A stretch of DNA of 64,000 nt from Flammulina velutipes (lineage: Eukaryota > Basidiomycota > Agaricomycetes > Agaricales > Physalacriaceae), in assembly GCA_011800155.1 (NCBI GenBank), contig JAALGH010000011.1:372001-436000 (forward strand). Direction: 5' to 3'. The notes under the pieces are model-generated. The model ran no database searches, was not told where the DNA came from, and saw nothing but the letters and a program-made list of their open reading frames with translations. Both the position numbers and the translations under genes were made by a program. Positions 23,356 to 33,194 of this stretch are shown in pieces (within the stretch, counting starts at the first letter, position 1; the number at the start of each line of letters is the position of its first letter).

Positions 23356-25111
23356 ATGACAACAGCGCCAGCCATATCTCGTAGAGGGCAAGAAATACTG
23401 CTTGCACTTGGGCCTATCGATCCTTTGAAAGAAGGATACTATGACGAGAAAACAAACCCTACTGGCCTCGTCAACCTGACTACGGCGGAGAACTCTCTGA
23501 TGTCCCAAGAAGTCCTCAAGGTTGGTTTACTAACGAGTGTATGACTTGCGGTGGAAATGCATCCTGACGGTCTCCCAGTACATGCACGAACACTTTGAGC
23601 TGACTGAGAATCATCTCAAATATCGTACGTTCCATTATTCTTTTTCGTTTTACCGTCCATGTTACCCCCGATTTAGGTGCTGCTCTCACCCTCGGGCAAG
23701 ATCCCAGTACGAAAACAGCGCTTCCCAGGTTTCTAAATAGGACTCTCCGTCCTCGCATACCCATCACGCCGAGTCATACAGTCATTGGCCCTGGTATCGG
23801 CGCTATTCTTGCACAACTCATCTGGCATCTATGCGATGAAGGCGACGGTGTTCTCATAACCGCGGTACATTGCATTTACCTTCGTCAACAGCTAGTTGCT
23901 GACATCTATTTGTTGTATGTAGCCCTATTACGGTAAGGCGCTAGACGGGCACCGTTCGGACCGGATACTACCTCGCTAATTCAACATCCAGCTGACTATC
24001 CTCGAGACATTGTCTATCCCGCTAAAGCTATTCCTATAAGCGTGCCCGTACCAGCAGACGTGGATTCTCTATCGCCCAAGGTGCTTCCTTACATACGCAA
24101 GACGATCTTGGAGTACCAGAAATCTGGAAAGGTTCTACGCGCACTAATCCTAAACAACCCACACAACCCCATAGCCTGTGCATACGACGTCGAAACCATC
24201 AAAGGCTACGCAGATATCGCAGAAGAGGTTCCATTCCAAACTCTTATCCGGGGCAGGATCTCAATCTAACAGCCTTACTAGTTTGATCTCCATCTCATCG
24301 TTGACGAGGTCTTCGCCAATGAAGTGTTCGCAAGCTCATACACACCCCACCCTGTGCCGTTCGTCTCCATTCTAAGCATTGACTTCAAAGGCCTCGTCAA
24401 CCCCGCTCGGATCCACGTCCTCGCCGGACCAACAAAGGACTTTGGCGCCTCTGGTATCAAAGTTGGTAGCATGGTATCATACAATGATATTCTCCTGCGC
24501 CTAATCACTAACGCCCTGTCGGCTATACCCATCTCGTCCGCCGCAGACGCGCTCTTCACAAAGATTCTGAATGACGAGCAGTACTGCGATTGGTTCCTCG
24601 AAGAGAACAGACGGAGGCTCGGAAATGCCTTCGACCTTCTTGGTCATTGGTGTGACTTTCACCATATTCCGTACATCCCCCAAGTCCCGAGGCATGATTG
24701 CGATGCTAATGTACATGCAGATTCTTACCCGCTCAAGCTGGTGTTTTCGGGCTAGTAGACTTTGAGCGCTTGGTTTCTCCACTCAATGGTGCCACTACAA
24801 CGGAGAAGATCGCTGCGTTCATCGATCAAGCGCGCCAGGGCGGCGTTCGTCTGGTTTGTCCATTCCTCGGTGTTCTCATACGTAGCGCTTACTATACCGT
24901 CAACAGAGAACACCGGCAGACCATGAAGATCCGGTGAAGACACGCTTCAGAATTGTTTTCACACTCCCAGAGAAGATCATGAAGGTTAGTGCTTTGTTGA
25001 CTAGACCTGGCCAACGAAGTCTAATTACCATACATTCAGCTGGCATTCCATCGCCTAGAAAGTCAGTTTGGCCTTCCCCATTGGCAAGATATCGATACAA
25101 AGGAGAAATGA
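23356..25111 (+). CDS. ACC-synthase-like PLP aminotransferase (class I/II)
   Basis: Fold-type I PLP enzyme resembling 1-aminocyclopropane-1-carboxylate synthases and related aminotransferases. It starts MTTAPAISRRGQEILLALGP; conserved elements are NLTTAENSLM (substrate contact), TVIGPGIGAILAQLIWHLCDEGDGVLI, APYYDGYF-like cofactor region, ALILNNPHNPIAC (NNPxNP, PLP contact), FDLHLIVDEVFANEVF (DE of the cofactor pocket), and the Schiff-base lysine in LAGPTKDFGASGIKVGSM. The late Arg that binds the carboxylate is in KTRFRIVFTLPEKIM. About ten short introns; the one at about 24671-24720 contains a perfect GCTAAT branch site and removes an apparent stop. The protein ends QDIDTKEK-stop. Whether it makes ACC, transaminates, or does another gamma-elimination cannot be told. 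Its tail faces the second PLP/rhodanese gene, 35 bases apart. Confidence 0.85.
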
Positions 25112-25145
25112 TTCACGTTGTAGATACTTGTACAGTTGAATGTCA

Positions 25146-27010
25146 CTAAAAGCCCATTCCGAACCAGCGACGGAAGAACGTCTTGTCATCCCGATAAACT
25201 ACCTCGACTCCCGCTTTCTCCCACACCTGCGGCTCAAACGCCCCTTCAACATGATGGGCACGAAGGCCGTTATGGCGCAAAACACTCGCAGCGATAGCGG
25301 CAGAAGCACCATCGTACGACACAATGACGACGTCGCTGACGCTCGAGCTGTATAGCTGGGAGTAGGTAGCATCTTCCGAGGTAAGCCTAGCGTTCAACAC
25401 CGTCCACTGGCGTACAAGTGTCGCAGGATCCAAGAAAGGGTTCGGCTCTTTCGACGCGTGCAGGTCAAAGTGGATCGACCTCCCGATGTGTCCAGCAGTA
25501 TAGTCTCCCCGATCACGAAGATCAAGGCCAACACTCTCGGGTTTCCTCATCAACACGCTCGCCTGGTCCACATCGATCTTCCAGTCGATTCCATACGGGT
25601 ACAGATCAACATCCAACAACTCCGGACGTTGCACCGGAGGAAAACTGGCGGGAGGCAGCTTGCTGAAGTAATCCGAAATGTAGAGGAACGGAAGATCACA
25701 ACAAATGAACGCGCCTAGCGACATCATGAAGTTAGCAGATATGCCGTACCGTAGGAAGATCGGACTCACAGTAAACATCCCCGTCAGCCGCCCGAAGTTC
25801 GCCCAGTCGACCCTCCGAAACCATCTTTGCGAGGTACTGATACAAACCCTTCAGAGCCAATCCAGAACTAGGACCGCACAGCAGCCCTTGGCGGCACAGC
25901 TCCAGACTATGCATGTATGCATCACTGGAAGTGACATGTTCCTCAGTATCGATGACCTCTTTCCACGGCAAATCTACTGCCTGAATCAAGTCTATGGGCC
26001 GAGGACCAGGAACTCGGTCACCAGGCGCTGTGAACACCCCCAAGTTGACAACCTCGGGTTTAACTTTCTTGAGGAAGGATCCAGTGCCCGTCATTGTTCC
26101 TTGTCGTGCGTGAGTTTTCATTGAAACTCGCCGAGAGCATTGTTCTTGTAGCGTACCTGACGTTCCTATAGCTGCTGCGAAGACACCGATATTTGGGATT
26201 TGCTCAAACAGCTGAGGTCCCGTCCACCTTATGTGGGCCTCGCTATTCTGAAGAAATGTCAACAGGCAAGCATATTGGAATCAACGGAAGACGAACAGCA
26301 GGGTTAGAATACTGTCCAGGATTCCAGTGGCCAGTGTTTTTACCATCTTGAATGGCAGCGTGGATGCCTCCAAGGGTATCACTAGGTTCTACTTGGGCGG
26401 GACCACCAAAGAGTTTCCTAACAGTAGCAGTAAGTATCGACAAGAAGCGAATAAAGATATCAAACCTACACTTCTAAACCCTGACAGCAGATAGGCGAGT
26501 TAGGAAAACACCATCCCAGTTATGAAGGTCTCTACTCACAAAGAACCGCAACAGTTGGAGCTTCTGCAAGGAAGTCTTGTTAGAGATATACGCCGCAGGC
26601 GTATTGTTCGGCGAGCCGTAGAGATTATTGAGAATAGCCAAAGATAGCACAGTATTGCCGGACGAGCACTCGACAATTTTGTCGGTGGTTGGGTTGAACT
26701 CTCCCGCTTCTTGGGCGCGCAACATCATGTTGAGCGCTAGCAAAAACGCTCAGTAGAATTCAAAAAAGTATAAGAAAGCTCACCTGGTAACGACTTGACA
26801 TTGGCTGACGGCGTCATGGTGAGCATTTTGGCAAAAATCCGAACTTGGTGAGACGAGAACGGATGGTTAGGGAGTTCAACGAGCTTTGTGAAGGTGAATA
26901 AGTGTTGTTAGAGTAATAATAATACTCACAGGAAGAGGTATGTTCTTGTCCGGACGATGGAAATCTCGGAGAGCATCAGGTCCAGTGAAGACGTTGAGTT
27001 TGGAGTACAT
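25146..27010 (-). CDS. PLP-dependent cysteine synthase/CBS-like enzyme fused to rhodanese domain, copy 2
   Basis: Paralogue of the gene at 17942-20053 with the same domain order. The likely start is MYSKLNVFTGPDALRDF at 27010, which aligns with the start of copy 1; an in-frame ATG at 27061 is also possible. Landmarks: TPSANVKSLPALNMML (PLP lysine), VECSSGNTVLSLAI (canonical SSGNT), SNKTSLQKLQLLRFF, LFGGPAQVEPSDTLGGI, AIGTSGTMTGTG, and LLCGPSSGLALKG. The rhodanese-like part has SVGLDLRDRGDYTAGHIG and the loop VVIVSYDGASAAIAA, again with Ser where the catalytic Cys would be. It ends RRWFGMGF-stop. Compared with copy 1 the linker to the rhodanese domain is shorter. The gene lies between the aminotransferase and the acetyltransferase, and its start is divergent from the latter. 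Confidence 0.85.
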
Positions 27011-27305
27011 GTCAAGTGGCGCTAGAAAGTAAGCCTGCAAAGGTTGAACATATAAAGCCATCCCGCGAAAGCACGTTTTGAGTACCGCATCTCCTAATTG
27101 TTCACAAGAGACCGCTAATCCAAGACAAACCAGTCGAATAGCGTCGAGCTGGCTCACGTCGAAGCTATTCCGAGTATCTGATGGGATGTTAGCGCATTCT
27201 CGATGTGCATCAAAACGAAATGGAATAAGTCTCCATGGGGAACGGAAGCACCTACCCCGTCAGTCAGATGCGTATGCTTGTTTAAAAGGGACCCCGAAGT
27301 TCGAT

Positions 27306-28282
27306 ATGCCCGCAACGAACCAGACCATGGAATATCTGAATTCCTATCGACCACCGCCTCCTGCCCAACCCTTCAGCGAGTTGCATGAGCATACGCCGGT
27401 CAAAGAATATGACCTAAATAGTGTTCTCGCCGCTCCTACATCGCCCCTCGTGACTGACAAATTGCGAGTGGAACCTTTGATTGTGAGTGAATGCCTGTAC
27501 ACATTTATCTGAGCATTGACCTACCCACTATAGCCTAGTCTTCATGCCACAGAATTGTCCGATGCGTTCATGAGACAGTCGGAAAGTTCTGACGATGTTT
27601 GGTTTTATCCATTCCCTGCCGGAAAACCTTACAGTAAGTCCCAGTACAAAGGAATGGGTGGATGGCAGACTTACCGGCTATGACAGGCAGCAAGGAGGAG
27701 ACGTTGTTGTACATGGAGAAGCAGCGCCGGCGCCCCAACCTCCTAGCATTTGCCGCCATAGATCAAAAAACAGGAGAACTGGCTGGAATTTTCGCGTAAG
27801 TGCTTCCTGACACCTGCGACCGTGAGGGTACTGAGCGCAAGAAGACTAGGATGCGATCCGGCCCAAGCCACGCTCGACGTCAAGCTAATGGGCATTAAGG
27901 TGTTCCCGAAGTTCCGCGGAACGCACGTCTTCGTGCATGCATGTTACCTTCTGCTCCAATATGCGTTTGAAACCCTCAAGGTCGTTCGAGTTGGCTGGCG
28001 GACGCCACCAGAGAATATCCGTAGCCAGAAGGCAGCGGAGAAGCTAGGTTTGGCACGAGAGGGCGTCATGCGGTGCGTGTACCCGCGCAGTTATACGGAT
28101 AGCGAGCTCAGACACAGATTAGATGTTACGAAGTGTCGCCAGCTATGCCTGGTTCAGTATATCCAAACTTGCACACTGTGTTGGATGGAAGTGAGCGGGT
28201 TACCGAGGATGGAGTTGTCTTTTCGATGACCATCCACGACTGGATCGACGGAAGGAAAAGTCGTTTGCAGAATATGTTGTAA
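27306..28282 (+). CDS. GNAT-family N-acetyltransferase (RimJ-like)
   Basis: Acetyl-CoA-dependent acetyltransferase of the GNAT fold. It starts MPATNQTMEYLNSYRPPPP at 27306. After a Pro-rich N-terminus come VTDKLRVEPLI, the substrate part FMRQSESSDDVWFYPFP, AAIDQKTGELAGIFA, the acetyl-CoA region MGIKVFPKFRGTHV (RGTHV in place of the common RGxGxG/A), and VVRVGWRTPPENIRSQKAAEKLGLAREGVMR, the typical end of RimJ/RimL-like proteins. A final 50-base intron (GTGCGT..ATTAG near 28073-28122) joins RCYEVSPAMPG and the last strand DGVVFSMTIHDWIDG, ending LQNML-stop. Four introns in all. The position beside PLP enzymes and an exporter suggests it acetylates an amino group of a small molecule; this is inference. 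Confidence 0.83.
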
Positions 28283-29022
28283 AAAGCGTCCAATGCATGG
28301 AATAACCGCTCCAGTGACGGGTCGCGCTTCAGATAGAGATAAGTTAGCGTGAAGTATAGCCTTGGTGTTTCTAAATCGTTCATATTCGTTCTTACGCGAC
28401 CACAAATACAAATTCTAGATATGTCTGGTTAGAAAAGTGTAGCCTTTGGCCTTCTGCTCAAACGCACCTAAGAATCTCTCCCCAATGGCTTGACCATCAT
28501 GATTACTCGTTCGGTGATATCCTGCGCAAGAGAGAGGCAACAAGAGGAAAGCAATTTGAAGCAAGTGGGTGTTAGAGAAAAACGGCGATTCCGCCGGCAT
28601 TTAAACGTGGCGTGGGAAAGTTGGGATGTGGCGCTCCGAAACTTTGCTGCATTCGCAAAGATGTTGTAGCACGCCGGCAGATATTATACAACTGCATATT
28701 TTAAACACGGTAAGTAAGTAGTTATTTTTTGTCGCCTTTTTTTTTCAGCGAGCAAAATTCTATGCGACAATACAATGACACACGCTGTACGGCACATCAC
28801 GTCGTCTTTCTGTCTGCTTTGACAAGTGGCAAGGAGGTAGCTCGCGTTATAGCTTCTTTAGAAGCTGATCCTACGCTGATAACTTCAAAAAGTCGGACCC
28901 GTACACGAACTCAATTACCATCGTGTATAGAAGGCATGCGATTCATAATCGTTGAGCTCAAAGTACCATAACAGAATGATAATTCCCCTCGACCGACAGA
29001 TCTTGTGAAATTTTCCGGACGC
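28283..29022. other. Intergenic region with a weak small ORF
   Basis: About 740 bases between two converging gene ends. A minus-strand frame from ATG 28600 (MPAESPFFSN start, then a hydrophobic stretch IAFLLLPLSCAG) resembles a signal peptide but stops after 61 codons and has no partner exon I trust. A T-rich run lies near 28730-28745. No repeat or RNA gene is recognised. Confidence 0.4.
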
Positions 29023-29641
29023 TCAGTGAGATCTACGAAACGCCATGTCACCCACAACGGCACCCAATATAACGCTGATGATATACGAGGCGTTGAACGT
29101 CCTTGTAGGTATGGATAAGAATATGAGCACATTCGAACGGTGAGATATACTCACATAATCACCAGCATCAGTAGGTAATGAAGCGTGCTTTCAATCGCAG
29201 TCAACCCTCCATTGACCAGGGCGTGCGACAGCACAAACTTGGCGTTTGGCTTAGGGTTACAGGACTGCTGTTGGGTTTGCTCTCCAAGTGGAAGTTTACT
29301 TGTCGAGTCACCATACTCTGAGACGAGGCGTATGGTCCTGAGATTGCTGTCAGATAAAGCCATCAACATTGAACTTGGTGAAGTGACCTTTGGTTTAAAC
29401 GTGTATCCAGACGGCGGCGGAACGCACACAGCCATTTGTCCAGGACGGAGAGCAAGAATAAAATAATGCAAGCGCCAACGATAGCGCCAGGAGACGAAGG
29501 CACAATGGTGTCAAATATGAGGGTGTCCCCAGTCGTGAAGTGCAGATACGTCTTCATCATCATCATACTGGACATGGAGCCGTCGTCCGTAGAGTTAGAA
29601 GACATCGGAGTCCCAGTTGAAGCGCCATGACTATGCGACAT
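29023..29641 (-). CDS. Ctr-family copper transporter
   Basis: Small copper permease of the Ctr family, which works as a trimer and imports Cu(I). The N-terminus is rich in His, Ser and Met (MSHSHGASTG, then GSMSSMMMMKTYLHF), matching the Met motifs that catch copper outside. Helix 1 is GAIVGACIILFLLSVLDKWL. After an intron and a cytosolic loop, helix 2 reads ESTLHYLLMLVIMTFNASYIIS with the hallmark MxxxM (MLVIM), and helix 3 contains GAVVGD, the GxxxG packing motif. It ends MAFRRSH-stop at 29023. Two introns: one with donor AAAG|GTCACT and one splitting the ATG of VIM. Length about 150 residues, normal for the family. It is divergent from ferric reductase B, so a reductase that supplies Cu(I) and the importer that takes it up may share a control region. 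Confidence 0.85.
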
Positions 29642-29989
29642 TCTGTCCTTTGTGAGCGAAGGAAGAAGGTAGTCCAGGGCATACTCGTTTCCATATTTAA
29701 GAGAGCTAAGACCCGTGAGATAATATCAAGTCAGTTCAAGTTCGCGTGCAAGCTGGTTCAACTTCGGAAGGAGACGAACGTCGTTGGCAAGTACGACCAA
29801 ATAACAGACGGCATCGCGGAAGACATTCGGTTGTTTGCGGTCAGCCAATCGCAGAATTGCGCGGTGCCAAATTGCCTCATCAAATCGTGAGCCGGAAACC
29901 TATATAAGCCCTGGAAACATAGCCCGAGTCATTTTTGCTCCTCTCCGTTTCCCCCCATCTTCTATCATCACTCTCTTTCTCTCTGAGCC
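29642..29989 (+). promoter_or_regulatory. Divergent promoter of copper transporter and ferric reductase B (CCAAT + TATA)
   Basis: A CCAAT box (29845-29849) and TATATAA (29901-29907) match those of reductase A at the same spacing, followed by TTTGCTC (29934-29940). Similarity with copy A begins at about 29799, while 29642-29798 is unique to this site and must contain the copper transporter promoter. Confidence 0.65.
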
Positions 29990-30837
29990 ATGTTTTCCCG
30001 TTTGTCTGGTGTCGTCTCTGCCTCTATAACGCGACACTCGTTCTTCTGTGGTCTACGGATTCCTATGCCTCATTATTGCGGAGACGTCTTACCAAGATTC
30101 CATGGTATTCATTGTCTATAAGGACCCAGAGTACGTTTTTAATCTTGGTCGCCGTTCTTGTGTTTATCATTTGCAGCTTGGTCATCTCCTTCCAACGCCA
30201 GCATCTACCAGCCGGTTCGCCTCAACTTGGCTATGTCCTTCTCTTGCCCGTCTCCCCCAGCCGTAATATCCATCATCCTTCAGACCCCAGACACCGCATA
30301 CACGTTCGCGCGGTTGTCGGACATCGCGCATCCTCGTTACGGCTAGCGTCGCTGCCTGAAGGGCTGATTCTGTGTCGTTTTCCTCTTCGGCGTCAACCTC
30401 CCTTGGTTCGTTTCAGCTCATCGCCTGCCTCGTACGGGAAAATATATTATCAGGAGCTTCCTGGTCCCCATGCAGCGTTGACTACCTCCTAAGGCCCCTG
30501 GTCGAGGCTCGTGCATCGATCCTCTGACAACAAAACTGCTTCTCTGGGTGTTACGAGCCGGTGATGAGCTGGCTCTGAGCCTCTGACTGCGGTAGCTCGG
30601 CCGTCTTCAAATTGCAAGCACATGTAGGTTCCCGAGTCAGATTCCCGAGTCATCCAGGGGAGCGGCGACCGTAATTACGGCGTGAACGACGGTCGAACTT
30701 GGGCGATTTATGGACGAACCGCGGTTGAACCACGGGCAGGATTTAGCTGTATTGACCTGTTTACCACTTACCTCTTCTCCAATAAGAGCATCATTTTTGA
30801 CAATCACTGTTCCTTTCGCCCTCTTTCGAAGTCCGTC
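29990..30837 (+). other. Long conserved leader of ferric reductase B with upstream ORF
   Basis: It corresponds to 8023-8762 in copy A. An ATG at 29990 opens a 43-codon peptide (MFSRLSGVVSASITRH start), similar to the copy A peptide only at its beginning. Another frame is open from 29935 to 30492 but is not conserved in copy A, so I do not call it a gene. The 200 bases before 30838 are nearly the same in both copies. Confidence 0.45.
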
Positions 30838-33194
30838 ATGGGTTTAATCTGGCTGAAGCATCCCGTCCTCTGGCACTCGTTGAGGGTTCCGAGTGGATAT
30901 GATTACTCGATGATGACTGTGGAAGAAAAGGCTTTGATTGAATCCAAATGGCACAACGTTGGTACTTTTCAATACGGCTCAGATCCATTCCTGATGACGA
31001 TCCCAGTGGTACTCGGCAGATTGGGACTACGGCCAAACGACGCTCGCTTTCTTCTGCACCGGAATTGCGATCGTTTCTCTCTTCAAGATTGTCTTGCGTT
31101 TGCGAGGGAGAAGGTAACCATCTTTCTGTTCTGACTAAGGTAAACGCTTAACATCGAGACAGACCATCAGCCTCCCGCCCACCTACCGTCTTGGATCGCA
31201 TCGTAGCTGCGTGCAGATATAGCACTTCAAGACAATTTCATGTACAGAGATTTCACTGGTACTCGCCACCGCTCGGCGTTGTCGTTGCGCTTTGTGGAAT
31301 CTTCATGTTCCTGATGGGTATGTACAATTCATTGAGGATATCTGAAGTTGCGTAGCTAACTCAGTTCTTAGCGTTGATGCTCTCCGCTCGTCCTTACTAC
31401 TGGCCAAACCATGCTATGGGTCATAGTCCTCCTCTCGCCACTCGGGCTGGATGGATGTCCATTGCCATTATGCCGTTCATGATGTAATCTCTCTCCGTAT
31501 CGTGCGCAATGCAGCTCTAACCTTCCTCACAGTGTCTTCGCAACCAAAGTCAACTTCATTGGCTTACTGACAGGTGTATCGCACGAAAAACTGCAGGTGT
31601 ACCATAGATGGACTGCTTTCTTCATGTGTGAGCAGTTCTATTTTCTTCAGTGATGCGCTAGCTAACTTTCTACAGACATTACGTCGCTTGTTCATACGTT
31701 CCCCTTCATTGTCAACAGCATCGAGCTGCGTGAAATGGAGTCAGTATGGGCTACATCGCCGTGGTACTGGACAGGTGTCGCAGCACTAGTTCCTCAGGTA
31801 TTTGAATCCACATTCTGTTTAGCTGTGTTCTCGTACTCACTAACGCCATGTTAGACTTACCTCGTCTTCTTGTCGTGGGGCTTCTTCCGGAACCGATACT
31901 ATGAGATCTTCAAGAAGTACGCACGAGTTCTTTGCCATCGTCTTCGATAGACTCACTGATTGCTATCATTAGGCTGCATTATGTGTATGTCTGTTCGCTC
32001 GACCAACATTAACAGATCAACTGACCTCCCTTAGCGCTGCCTCCATCTTCATGGCTGCTCTCTTCATTCATGTAAATTTCCGCCTCACATCCTGGTAATC
32101 ATCTCTACTTTCCTCCGAAACTCATGTCCTTACCACATGTTCTATTAGGGACTATTTCTGGGCCGTAGTCGGACTATATGGCGTCTCTTGGCTCACTCGT
32201 ATTCTCCGAACGCATTACAACAGCGGCGTAGGCATCCCAGCGACTGTACAAACCCTCCCTGGCGATATCATCAAGGTGTCCATCCAAGCCCCGAAGCGCC
32301 TGCAATGGTCTCCCGGCCAGCACGTCTTTGTGCGTTTCGTCAACCTTGGCGTCGACTTTTTCAGCTCGCACCCCTTCACGGTCGCCTCTATCCCCCAAGG
32401 AGACGGTCATACTATCGATCTCGTGTTGAAAGTCAAAAAGGGAATCACGCGCAAGCTAGCGAAAGTTGCTGACGGAAAGGCGGCTCATGCGACGAACGTT
32501 CTTGTGGATGGACCCTACGGAGGCCTACCATTTTCTCTGAAGGACTTTGATACTGTTTATCTTTTGGCTGGTGGCAGTGGTAAGCGGTCTTTGTCCGTGT
32601 GATAGCGAGCTGTGAGTTAACGACTATAACAGGTGCTAGCTTCACTCTACCCCTTCTACTTGACCTGGTGAAAGGATTCGAGGATGGAATGGCATGCACT
32701 CGTATCGAGTTCATCGTCGCCGTCAAGACAATCGAGTCTGGCCTATGGATGAAGGGCGATTTAGATAATGCTCAGCGACTGGCGGGTGATAAGCTTCATA
32801 TTCGCATATGTGTGACTGGGGAGCCTGCCAACGAGGATACCGACTCCGAGTCTGTATCAGACGTGAGTGAAGAGAAGAAGACGGAGACTCCTTTGGGACG
32901 CCCAGACTTACCGAGGATAATTGAGGAGGCTTGTCGTCGTGCAACGGGACGGATTGCGTTCGCTGGTGAGTGTATCCCTTTCGAAGAGAATTCCAATCTT
33001 AAACCTGGTGGCGTAGCATGCGGTCCTGAATCTCTACTGTATGATGTCCGCAACGCTGTGGCAGACTGCCAGTTGGCTATTGCCGATGGCTTTGGTAGCG
33101 CTAGAGATGTATACCTTCATACGGAGAACTTTGGGTGCGTGACTTCTCTTTCCCAATGTTGTAAGTTTGTGCTCACCTCCAATGTAGATGGTAA
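30838..33194 (+). CDS. Ferric/cupric reductase, copy B
   Basis: Paralogue of 8763-11117 with the same exon pattern and domain order: first helix TTLAFFCTGIAIVSLFKIVL, haem-ligand histidines in HRWTAFF, LVHTFPF, LHYVAAS and FIHVNF, FAD segments WSPGQHVFVRF and HPFTVASIP, NADPH segments VDGPYGG, GGSGASFT and CGPESLLYDV, and C-terminus HTENFGW-stop at 33192-33194. The final Trp codon is completed by an intron (GG|GTGCGT..GTAG|A). Differences from copy A are mostly silent or conservative; the acidic linker before TPLGRPDLPRI is longer (DTDSESVSDVSEEKK). As in copy A, the first intron uses the weak donor AAC|GTTGG and ends at CCCAG. Function: reduction of Fe(III)/Cu(II) at the plasma membrane, probably for uptake, with the Ctr transporter next door as a likely partner. 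Confidence 0.9.

Noticed and set aside
7967..29940. TTTGCTC before both reductases as a Mac1-type copper response element
   Set aside because: It lies downstream of the TATA box near the probable transcript start, only one copy per promoter is present, and Mac1 sites are defined in ascomycete yeast. Not strong enough.
29935..30492. 185-codon open frame in the leader of ferric reductase B
   Set aside because: The homologous region of copy A has no matching frame, and the predicted peptide is low-complexity and Pro/Arg/Ser-rich.
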